Below are positions 54,956 to 64,000 of a DNA stretch of 64,000 nt, in pieces. The stretch's first letter is position 1. Each line of letters opens with the position of its first letter. A program made the position numbers and the translations under genes. The notes beneath the pieces are model-generated. The model searched no databases, was not told where the DNA came from, and worked only from the letters and a program-made list of their open reading frames with translations. The DNA is from Diphasiastrum complanatum (lineage: Eukaryota > Streptophyta > Lycopodiopsida > Lycopodiales > Lycopodiaceae), in NCBI GenBank assembly GCA_029204225.1, contig CM055101.1, forward strand, positions 34,045,683 through 34,109,682, in the 5' to 3' direction.

Positions 54956-56911
54956 ATCCACTCCACCTTTATAAAATCTGATGTCCTCATCAGATGTCAG
55001 ATTAAAGTAAAGGTGTCTCCTAATTAAAATAACTATACATTTAAGCTACTTGGCATAGTACTCAATTTACTGGCCACTTTTTATTAACATTGAAACTGGC
55101 ACACCACAAGTTGGAGGCTCAACTCTTTGTACTGAAAAATTACATAACTTGAAAATATCTCTTTGTCTGGGAAAAGCATAGATTTTATATTGCTTATGTA
55201 AAACCCAAGAACCTTATTAACTGGTGACAGAGGCCTTTCTGTGAAATGTTTGCCCCTGTCGCTTCTGACTTTTGACTTTGGAACTCCTTTGAGCTCCTGA
55301 TTTGTCCTTGATGCACTTTGTGTTGAGCTCCCTGAGCTCCAGATTTGATCAGTTCTGCATAGGTATCAAGGCTCCTTGAGCCAAAGGATTTATAATTTAA
55401 TTGCCCACTTTATGGTCCACTCCATGGCTTGTTGCTTCTGCTCCTTGATTTCTCTCCTTGTCCCAGCCTAATCTTGATACTTTTCATTTTTGGCTCTTTG
55501 AGGTAGGCAAAGATTGAATACTCTGCAATGCACCTCTCACTTAGCTTGAAGTAGCTGCCTTTGAATTCAATTCAAATGTAACCATTGACCTCGTGGAGAG
55601 CCAAGGGGTCGCACCAGTTTGATTCGCATACGAACTATCTCTTCGCGTTCGTTTGAAGCGCCATGTCCGTCGCGCAAAACTTGACTTTCACAATTCCATC
55701 ACTGGTCAGTTGCCTCACAGTCAAAACAAGAAGTGTACATCTAGCTTGGCTTCAAGTAGCTCTCTTTGAATCAGACACATGCACCCAGAGTTTGCACTAG
55801 TCCAATCTCAACTCGAACTTTCTCTTAGCATCCGTTTGAAGTACCAAGTCTCTCGTGCAAGACTCAACTTTCACAGTTCCTTCATTGATTAGTTGTCTTA
55901 CACGTAACACAAGTCAGCATACTCATTATATCTCCTCATCATTGCTGGTCCAGAGAAAGCCTATAACAAGCTTTCATTTCCACAACAAAAACTTGTCAAC
56001 TTATTAGGTCCAAAGTTCGCCAGTCTCCTCGTGTGAGTATGGCTAGGTCACCTTGAATTTGCCCCCGTTTCGATCAACTTTCATTTAAAATTTGCCCCAA
56101 GAGAGAGGTGTGTGTGATAGTTCCCCTCCACTTATAAAAAACAGTTGATCGGACTTAGAGTAGAGTTCTCAGACAAAAAGCTTTTGCAACACTTTGCTTC
56201 CCATCTGCTAGGATTATGGCTCGATCCAACTTGTTGCCAATCTCTGAAGAGGATCCTAGTCTTTTCCCCTTTGAGGAGAAACCCAACTGATACTGGATAT
56301 CACCCATGCTCGTAGAGTTTCAGTTTCGAAGGTAGCCATCCCAAAAGAAGACCAACTACTCCATAGAAGATCTCCCTTGAAATTGCTCTTTCCAACTTTC
56401 GTTGCCATTCACGTGCATGTACTTGAACTGCAAATCCGCCCCACAGATTCTATAGTCCTTTTTGTTTGATGGTGTCAGCCTTCAAAAGAAAGGTTCCTTC
56501 TCGAGCCATCAACTCCTTGTATCACAAGCAATCATGCAAATCAGGCAAAGCACGAGTACTAAGACTCACCACGAATACATGCAAGCAAGACACTCAAGCA
56601 GGTTTACTAACAGGTAACAAAGACAAGGTCCCCCTTTGAGATAGTCCTGCCAAAGGACCTTTGCCTAGCTGCGCCCATACAGATCGATCACAGAATCAGC
56701 CCACAGAGGACACCTGTTCAACTATCTGTGCTTTCACCATTAAGCAGCACATTGCCTCAGTCACGCCCCACCACTTTTTGGTCGATAGCCCTTATAGCTA
56801 AATGATCGGCAGCTATCCCGCACTGGCAGCTAACCACCCGTGCTTTACACTCTCAGCTATGTGCCAACTTAAAAATTTTGAAGCGGCCTTACAACTGGCG
56901 CTTTTACCAAA
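54956..56911. other. N1 interior, non-coding
   Basis: No open frames of note. Two segments around 55600-55690 and 55800-55880 ('CGAACT.TCTCTT.GC.TC.GTTTGAAG') resemble each other, an old internal duplication. TTTATAAAATC directly after the left LTR. Confidence 0.5.
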
Positions 56912-57838
56912 CACTGAAACCCAGAAGGTAATCAGAGTCAGTTTGAGAAAAATCCCACTTTATTGATAAATCTGAGAAGGTTACATTTCAAGTGTGTGAC
57001 CGACCCCAGTCTCCAGGGAGTTGGCATGCCAAGGCGAGTGCCAGGACAACATTCCATCAAGGGAGACTAAGACTTGGTTGGAGCTCGCCTTGAGTCGCAA
57101 CCCGCACTCCCCTATAGTATTGGTGGGATTCAGCACACCCCCCCCTCATACCAAGTACCCTACCCAGGCTACTAAAGCACATTTTTCTCTCTCTAGAAAG
57201 TCATTTTCTCTCTCTAGAATTTATTGATCCCCAGGCTTCCTTTAATCATGCCTAGATCGTGTGAGGTGATTGCACATCGATCTGAGCTCTCTGGCATTAG
57301 AGGAGTTTTGAGCTCCAAAAAGACCCTTTAAAAATTCATGCAAGATGTAGTTTATATTATTAAAATATTATAACACTAATACTTTTGACTTGCCATAACT
57401 TTTTAATCGTACTTTAGAAGTATGTCATCTAACATATCATTGGAAAGCCCTTGTTGAGTGCTTTCTAATGCACTAAACTTCGCTAAATTTGGACATACCA
57501 CTAAAAAGTTATGCCATTTTTAGTGTGGACTCAAAAAGTTACGTTACGTAGATTTCAAATTTGAGTGTTTTGATTGGTCCATGTGTAAGAAAAAATTGAG
57601 AAAAAATATAAAAAGAATCTTTTCAAAGGGTCTTTTTTGGATTTAGAACTCCTCTAATGACTTTGCTAGAACCGATCAAAGATTTTCAACCATAGGAACT
57701 TGGCGCCGGCTGGATTCTGGTCATAGTGGCGCCGGGAGCGACGCCGACGCCATTGGCATCGGGAGCAGCAGGGGCGCCGCTGGCGCCGGGGACAATGCTG
57801 GCGCCGGAAGTAAAGCTTGTAAAGGTAGCTTTACAACA
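56912..57838 (+). repeat. Direct repeat of N1 (right copy, with MITE)
   Basis: Same sequence as 54370-54955, broken at 57294/57660 by the 365-bp MITE, ending at the N1 right border. Confidence 0.8.
57295..57659. mobile_element. E1-family MITE, 365 bp, no TSD
   Basis: Ends CATTAGAGGAGTTTTGAGCT and, inverted, CATTAGAGGAGTTCTAAATC, both followed by (C)AAAAA(A)GACCCTTT, as in E1. The subterminal block TAGATTTCAAAT...TTTTGATTGG is shared with E1's right end. Flanks are CTCTCTGG and ACTTTGCTAGAAC; the uninterrupted copy at 54761 reads CTCTCTGGACTTCGCTAGAAC. The insertion is therefore exact, without duplication or loss. No coding capacity. Confidence 0.9.
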
Positions 57839-58635
57839 GCATGGCATCTTGCGCGCGTAAGCCCATGGCCCAATGAGCATGCAAGTTTAAGTGTAAATAA
57901 AATAAAATAGACTTGGGCCTTTGAATTAAAATAAAACTAGAGGCCCAAAGTCATTTTTAAATTTAGAAGATTACTTTTTAGAGGCCCAAAGTCATTTTGG
58001 ACCCAACTTGATCCAAGGGTCCACAAAAAGTACATTGAAATTCACAAGATTCATGTGAGTAAATATTAGCCGATAGGATTTTGGGGCAAGGGCCTTCCCC
58101 ATTTTATAAAAAGGCACCATTTGTACACTATTTTCATGCTTAATAGAGAGGAGGAGACTCTATCATTTTGAGAGCTCAAGTATCCTCATTTGCTAATCAC
58201 TCTTGCTTATGCTATTGTTGTGATTGCTTGTTATTTCCATTTCCCATGCTTTTTGGTTTATGCTAGTTAAGGTTTTTCCATAAGCAATGAAATTGAGCAT
58301 TTGAGCTAACTTCCATCTCATATCTCTCTCTTCTCCTTCTTCTTCTCCTATCCTCTCTCTTCACACAAAATCATGATGAAGTTAGTTAGGGGAGTAGAGT
58401 TAGTGTGAGTAGTGTTAGTGGAGGTAGAGTTAGATGCAAAGTAGAAAACTAACTAAAAATAGCATCTATGCATAGTTAGGTGCCTATCCAGTGAACTAAC
58501 CCTTGTTGACAGGCAGGAGGGCTATACTACACAAGATCTACGACCCTACAAAGATATCAGCAATACACTATGATGATGGTACATGAAGAAGTTGGACCTC
58601 CTTGGATTGCACTCTCTCCCTTACAAAGTGATGTG

Positions 58636-59650
58636 CTATCTCGATATGGCAAATTGTTGTGATGCTTGATTATCACAATAGATACAAGGGATCTCCTTGG
58701 CCTCCATCACTTGAAGCTCCTCCAAAAGTCTTCTTAGCCATAGGAGTTCTTTTGTTGTTGATGTCAATGCCTTGTACTCAGCTTCACAACAAGAAAGTGA
58801 GATACTATCTTGCTTTTTAAAAAGCCAAGATATCACTCCTCCACATAGGAAAGTAGCAAATGCACTTCTAGATTTTCTATCCATCTTGTCACCTCCAAAA
58901 TCTGAATCTGATATGCTCTCAAGTGCAAGTTACATCTTTGATAGAGAATGCCAAAAAATCTAGTACAAGAGATGTATCTAAGCACTCTTTTGGCACTTTT
59001 CCAATGATAAACTAAAGGACCTTGCATATGTTGACTCAACTTGCTAACACAATAACTCAAATCTGGTCTAGTGATTGTCAAATATATTAAAGAGCCTATA
59101 AGCTTTCTAAAAAGTGTGATGTCCTCAAAGGATGCTTCATCACTTTCATTTGAAACTTTTACACCATGCTCCATAGGGGTGTCAATCCCTTTACAATCTT
59201 TCATTTCAAATCTTTCAAGAATGGAAGTAGCATACTTTGATTGAGAAATAAAAGTCACTACTTCTAGAAACTTCTATTTCAAGTATAAACTTAAGAAGTC
59301 TTAGATCTACCATCTTGAATTCACTAGACAATGCAACTTTTACTTTTCTTATGCCTTCAACATCATTTCCTGTCAATATGATATCATCAACATAAAGAAC
59401 CAAGATGATGATCTTTCCATCATTGCATTTGATATACAAAGAAGGTCCATAAAAACTTATCACAAAATCCAAAGAGTAGAGGAAGATATGCAACCTAGAG
59501 TACCAAGCTCTAGGTGCTTGCTTAAGACCATATAAGCTTTTCTTCAAGTGGCAAACTTTGTCTTCATCTCCATCTTTGATGAAGACCTTGTGAAGGATTT
59601 CAGATCATTCAAGATCCAATCCATGTCCCTAATATTTGGTTAAAAAAGAA
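58636..59650 (-). pseudogene. Copia D reverse transcriptase-RNase H
   Basis: Reads KKSLYGLKQAPRAWYSRL, LVLYVDDIILTGND (catalytic YVDD), KYATSILERFEM, LIGSLIYLTITRPDLSY, then RNase H KSRSAFATFLCGGVISW, SLSCCEAEYKALTS and YCDNQAS. Frameshifts near 59230 and 58890. It is closest to copia A of the copia pieces here. The rest of the element is not present. Confidence 0.85.
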
Positions 59651-60227
59651 GATACTCTACCAATTTCACCAATGTAGAAAAATCAGCACCTATACACAAA
59701 ATGGGATGCAAACTTTAATAGAACTTGATCAAACATGAATTAAATGATAAATTACTATTGTTGTCCATACAAAATCAGAAAGCTACTGTATTTCACATGT
59801 GTGGATCCAAAAATAACAAATATAGATCATTCTACACATAGAATTGCATGCAATCACAAGTATAATGCACCAATGGATAGTAGAACCCAAGAGAACCATA
59901 TATAGGCATGAAATGAGATAGAGATGAGAGAAGATGTGTCTCTCCACAAGTTTCCTCCTTTTATAACAGGTCCAAAACCTATTTGGCCACTTGGTTTTCC
60001 TCCAAAATGCTAACCCTACTATTTTTGGGTCTAGATTCAAAGTACCCAACATTTAAATTTGAATATACTCAAACTCATCTTCACTTTCCCACACTTTCAA
60101 AAAGTGTTCATTCAAATGAAATTTAGACTAACGGACTTTAAAAAGTCAATCTCTAAGTCTAAAAACAATGTTGGCCTCAATTTTCCAAATATGGAAATAT
60201 AGCAAATATGATTAAGCTACTTGAATG
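59651..60227 (-). repeat. Probable LTR of copia E
   Basis: Begins on the minus strand TGAAACATTCAAGTAGC after a GAAGAGAAAG purine tract, mirroring copia A's 3' end. Contains TATAAAAGG on the minus strand near 59965 and CACATGTGTGG at 59796. The 3' end is not defined. Confidence 0.5.
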
Positions 60228-60480
60228 TTTCACACTTTCTCTTCAACTAGTTTTAGCATAGACTTTGATAACACTCCAAGTGATGTCCTATGCTTCATGA
60301 ACAAGTCCTTTTCCAATGATTTGGTGAAGATATCAGCTAAACATTCCCTTGAGGAAACATTGTTAAAGCTCCACCTCCTTTGCAATGACTTGCTCCCTCA
60401 CATAATGTTGTTGCACCTCAACATGCTTGTTCCTAGCATAGTTTTGACCATAGAACTTTGATCCATCATAAGAATGATAT
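60228..60480 (-). pseudogene. Copia E RNase H C-terminal end
   Basis: In pieces: ARNKHVEVQQHYVREQVIAK, then DIFTKSLEKDLFMKH-like and LGVLSKSMLKLVEEKV in shifted frames. This is nearly the same end as copia A (...SLGVLSKSMLKLVEEGV*), so a closely related family. Confidence 0.7.
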
Positions 60481-62399
60481 TCGTCCTAAGAATAGATCAA
60501 CTTTCAATGATCATGTAATTCTCAAAATAGAAACAATCATAACTGATATAGAGAATAGTGTCCACCACTTGGGATGCTTCTATTTACACAAATGTTTACA
60601 GAGCCCCTGATCCAGAGGATCTGTTTACTACGGTTCTTTTACCTCTTGCAAACATGATGAAGGCTTTGTGGTAGGGTGAAGGAACTAATAGCTCTACAGT
60701 TGCAACCTTGGACCCTTGCAATGTCGAACTTTGACCACCACTTGTTGGGTGAGGAGCTTGATTTATTTAGGTTCACAGTTGTCTTCATCTTTCTTTTCTG
60801 CAGCTCTTTCTTTTGATCCGTTACTTTTGGATCTCTTTGGGCTTCATAAGAGGGGATTCAACTATCATTACTCTAGAGAGTTTCTTTTGATCAAGATTGA
60901 TCTGGCTCATTTGTTGCTTAAGTTTTTGTCCTTTCCTCCTCAGTTTCTTTGCCTTATTTCTGATGTCTTCTAGCTGCTTTTTCTGCTTCTTAGATCTTCG
61001 TTTGGCTAATCATCCATTTTAGGTGACAGTTGGTCTCCGCAGGACATTTGCAATGATCTATCAGCTGCTTCGGTAAGACTATCAAAACTGGGAATTTCTC
61101 AAAAGAATAGTAACTGGTGATAAACAAATAGATGGAAGGAAGGGTGGTGGTGACAACGGTAGATGGTGTGAACGATAGGCATAAGAGTGATTGCAGATGT
61201 ATGGCAATAGGCCGGTTGAAGAAGGAGACTGATTTTTCAATGCTTGTGTTTCTCTTTTCTGAAGGATCTTCATCATGACTAGGATACCTCTTTTGATCGA
61301 GTCACTTTGGATTGTCCATCTGTCTTCTTTAGCCTTGTCGTTGTCGACTTTGGGTTTGTGACCTTGGTTGTCGATCTTTTGGTGTTGTATTTGGTAGCGT
61401 AACTGTTCCAGTGGATCCAAGCAGTCCACTCTCCCCCCCCCCCCCTCCCCTTCCAAAAAAAAAAAAATCTGTTGGTGGGGATATTATTGCTGGTGACTGT
61501 TCAAGTTCAGGATTGGATCGGCGTGTGGAACACGTAGTTGAAACTTGTTGAACATTTACTGGACTAAAGATTGAACAAATTTTAACTAAATTTGTTTCGA
61601 TCTTGCCGTAGTTGACTCAGAGATGAATATGGCAATGAGATGCAGGAATCAACTCAAAAATTCTAAACTGCTATACAAGGTAATCTGAAGATGGATAGAT
61701 GAATGAAAATGTGTTCGTGAGATGCTCTACAGAAGACTCTCATGCAATAGCTATTTCTCAAACAAAAATCAATCACACAAAATAGGTGAAGAGAAACAAG
61801 GAAGTAAACAAATGCTACAGAGAGTGAGAACTGTATAGCACTTGTCGAACAAAACTTACATTTATCAACATTGATAATGTACCTTGACAATTGCAATATT
61901 CCTTTTGTTTTGTAGAGTAATGTGACTTACTCTGACATGTCCTTGTCAAAACAAGACAGGGTGGATGACACTAAATCTACCATCATTGATAGCAGATGTT
62001 GTAAGATATAGCTTGAGATGCAGGTATGGATGAGGTATTATGTCCTGAGGACCTCTGTGAACAAGAGATTCAGAACCGAATCTCTATTTGGATTTTCGAA
62101 TCCGAGAAATATTGTGTATTGGCACATTGGAAATCTTATCAGCATGTGGAAAGACAAATAGGTTTGAGGTTGTAGAAGGGGAGAAAAACTGTCAATTCCC
62201 TATGGAGGTTGCTCTTGGTTGGACATTGTAGCAGATGACGGAATATCGGTTTCACTTTCTTTCGACAAGGACTCATTTCATATTGTCTTTTTTGCATTAT
62301 GGAGCTGGTGTATTGGACGGTGATGTAGAAGTTTACAAGAAACTTCTCGATTGAGTAGCAGGTTGAGCGAGAGGGTGCTATAGTGCTTGTGTTGTTGTC
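60481..62399. other. No gene recognised; C/A homopolymers at 61433-61467
   Basis: Open frames here (for example 61456-61082 minus and 60716-60973 plus) have no domain I know. A run of C (about 13, interrupted) followed by A13 lies at 61433-61467. By position it may be the 3' region of the minus-strand gypsy that follows. Confidence 0.4.
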
Positions 62400-63540
62400 G
62401 TGAAGATCCTATTGTGATTCATAACTGACGTGATGGGCAGGTAGGATCGTAGTTGGTCGTTTCGGACAGTCTTTGAAACTGTGTTTTTTGATACGGTCAG
62501 GACACTCAACATGGTACTTAGTCTTAACTGGACAATCAACCATGAAGTGGCCAGTTTCACCACAGATGAAACATCTGGTATGAAATGGCCCTTGTATAAC
62601 GGCGTAGCCATCTTGTATGGCTAGTGGTTCTGGACTTTCTGATGGATATTCGGGATAAGTCAAGGAATGTTGAGAGTGTGATGGTTGTGCTTCATATTGT
62701 TGGATTGTATGTGCTTGGATAGGCGGATATGAAGGACAAGCATCAACAGGATGCGTAGCTCGATAGTGTGGGCACCATATTGTTTTTCGTCTATAAGGTA
62801 CCTGTGCAGGGTTTGACTGACCAGACATACTGCTTTGGATAGACTTCAGGGTAGCTTGAAACTCATTGGTGAGTTTCTCCATCTATAGTTGATGTTGCTT
62901 ATTAAGCAACTCCAACTGGGATTTCCAAAGATGATCTCGGGTGTCCTCGATCGGCTTCAACTCATGGGCAGGAGCACGTGGTGCTCATCTTTCCCTTGAT
63001 TCGTCAACATGTGATCCTTCATCTTCCTCCTTGATGGCATCAGACATAGCTAACTTTAGGCTCGTATATTCATCATTGGATTTAAGCTCGCGTCTAATCC
63101 ATCTTGGAAGGCCGACTAAAAACCAGATGATGAGCATCTGTTCAGAGGGTTATTATTGTACTTGACTTTTGAGACGTTTGAAATGCTCGATATAGTCTCG
63201 TACGCGCTCATCCTTTGCCATCTTGATGTTACTCAATTTGACAAAAGGGCTCTCGATCAAGCAAAAGACTTAAAACACTTGATAAAGGATTCTTTCAAAA
63301 TTGATTAGTCTGTCTTTTCGTCACGATCAAGGTTGAAAAACCAAATCACGTGCTTTAGCGATCATGGTCATAAAAAACAGTTGGACCATAGCATCGGGAG
63401 ATGTTTCGCCATACACATCACATGCATTCTCAAATATTTGCAAAAATCTTTGAGGGTCCGAAGTACCGTCAAACTTTGGTAGATCTAGCTTGGGTGTACT
63501 TCTCTCAAGATGAGCTCCGTGTGTAGCAGAAACTCCATTA
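62400..63540 (-). pseudogene. Ty3/gypsy gag
   Basis: From right to left: PKLDLPKFDGTSDPQRFLQI, NACDVYGETSPDAMVQLFF and MTMIAKARDLVF (capsid start), further capsid pieces near 63180 (ERVRDYIEHFKRLKS), then an open frame 62882-62409 with WCPHYRATHPVDACP and a knuckle CFICGETGHFMVDC (CX2CX4HX4C). Same gag type as 4213-4980 and 33823-34787. Several frameshifts. Confidence 0.75.
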
Positions 63541-64000
63541 AGGTTGGTTCTGACCTATGAGGGCTCATCCTCATAACTAGCCAAGTTAGCACAAAGATGA
63601 ACATCTCCAAGAAGCATATCTCGTAGGAGATTATCGATCACTTTATTTAAGAAGCGAGTGCCTCGGTCACTAACAAGCTCAATTGGACAGCCAAAACGCG
63701 TAATAATACTTTCATAAAGAAAATGCGCTAAGGTCTTCGCATTGGCATGCTTTGTTGCACGTGCTTCTACCCACTTGGTTGCATAATTCGTTGCGATCAG
63801 GATATAGCCTACTTGGGTATTTTTGTTTCAGCATTGGGAAGTCTGAAAAGGTGGTCAACCATGAAATGTTGTGTTCCTTTCCTGACGACTACATGAAAAT
63901 TGAATTCCTTAAGTATTAAGAGCCATCGAGCTATGCGTCCGGTTTTACAAGATTTATTAACAATATATAACAATGCTTGATGGTTTGTGTAGAAGGCAAA
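63541..64000 (-). pseudogene. Gypsy RNase H-integrase fragment at window edge
   Basis: Minus strand: FAFYTNHQALLYIVNKS, GRIARWLLILKEFNFHVVVR and MVDHLFRLPNAE (RNase H end), then, after a frameshift near 63820, ATNYATKWVEARATKH and ITRFGCPIELVSDRGTRFLN (integrase core with the second catalytic D). It lies upstream of gag on the same strand, the reverse of gypsy order, so a junction of two elements or a rearrangement lies near 63550. Continues beyond the window. Confidence 0.75.

Larger units (their letters stand above)
53937..57838 (+). mobile_element. N1: non-coding LTR-type element, TSD GCATG
   Basis: Begins TGTAGCGCAGG and ends AAAGGTAGCTTTACAACA, flanked by GCATG on both sides (53932-53936 and 57839-57843). 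About 580 bp before 54955 is repeated at about 56912-57838, so LTRs are likely; the left LTR would be 53937-54955 and the right one lacks its first about 440 bp. The 1.9-kb interior has no coding capacity. The LTR holds a GC-rich cluster of GGCGCC words (54810-54915, 57700-57810), unlike the AT-rich surroundings. Confidence 0.65.
53869..58533 (+). repeat. LTR G copy 2, split by element N1
   Basis: Starts TGTTGGGGGTATTCCCAACA. Its sequence runs to GGGCATG (53936), is interrupted by N1, and resumes at 57839 with GCATGGCATCTTGCGCGCG, continuing to about 58533. Matches LTR G copy 1 (2193-2931). The right part has TATAAAAAGGCACC near 58107. Confidence 0.7.

Overview
This is nuclear DNA of a land plant with a large, repeat-rich genome: AT-rich, spliceosomal introns, Ty1/copia and Ty3/gypsy debris everywhere, decayed LINEs and plant-type tRNA-Met primer sites (TGGTATCAGAGC). 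I see no ordinary host gene. The species cannot be read from the sequence.

The centre of interest is 5986-14597, an 8.6-kb DNA transposon (called E1 here). It has 35-bp terminal inverted repeats (33/35 matching) and sits in an old gypsy gag gene. A duplicated copy of the target shows the uninterrupted site and argues that no target-site duplication was made. A 365-bp non-autonomous relative with the same ends (57295-57659) also has a paralogous empty site and also lacks a duplication. E1 carries five genes: a spliced transposase-like gene (+), an unknown acidic protein (-), an intact intronless histone H3-like gene closest to centromeric H3 (CENH3) (+), a Ulp1-type cysteine protease (+, broken), and a protein with a BAH-like N-terminus (-, broken). 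The acidic-protein and histone genes diverge from a 0.8-kb intergenic region packed with CACnTGTG sites.

At 14868-19470 lies a second, older, inverted copy (E2) with the same gene order and orientation except for the histone segment. Homologous exons, splice positions and opposite damage in the two copies confirm the gene models. A third end fragment is at 21285-21559 and a partial MITE at 24622-24777.

The rest is retrotransposons. A young, intact copia element (34793-40653; 653-bp LTRs, I saw one difference; TSD TCTCC; 1316-codon polyprotein) is nested in a gypsy gag. That lies within an LTR element with 490-bp LTRs (30442-45969, TSD CATAC), itself inserted in a copia integrase. To the left are gypsy and LINE remnants (1-5.9 kb), a recombinant copia piece with one LTR between internal sequences (19.4-21.3 kb), gypsy gag/protease (24.8-27.1 kb) and a 1.6-kb gypsy LTR (27.3-28.9 kb). 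To the right are RT-less copia copies (46-52 kb), a copia RT-RNase H remnant (52-53 kb), a 3.9-kb GC-rich LTR-type element with TSD GCATG (53937-57838) inside another LTR, more copia remnants (58.6-60.5 kb) and gypsy gag/pol (62.4-64 kb). Many of these LTRs share the perfect palindrome CACACGTGTG.

All similarity statements are by eye. Superfamily assignment of E1, its copy number and its activity could not be tested.
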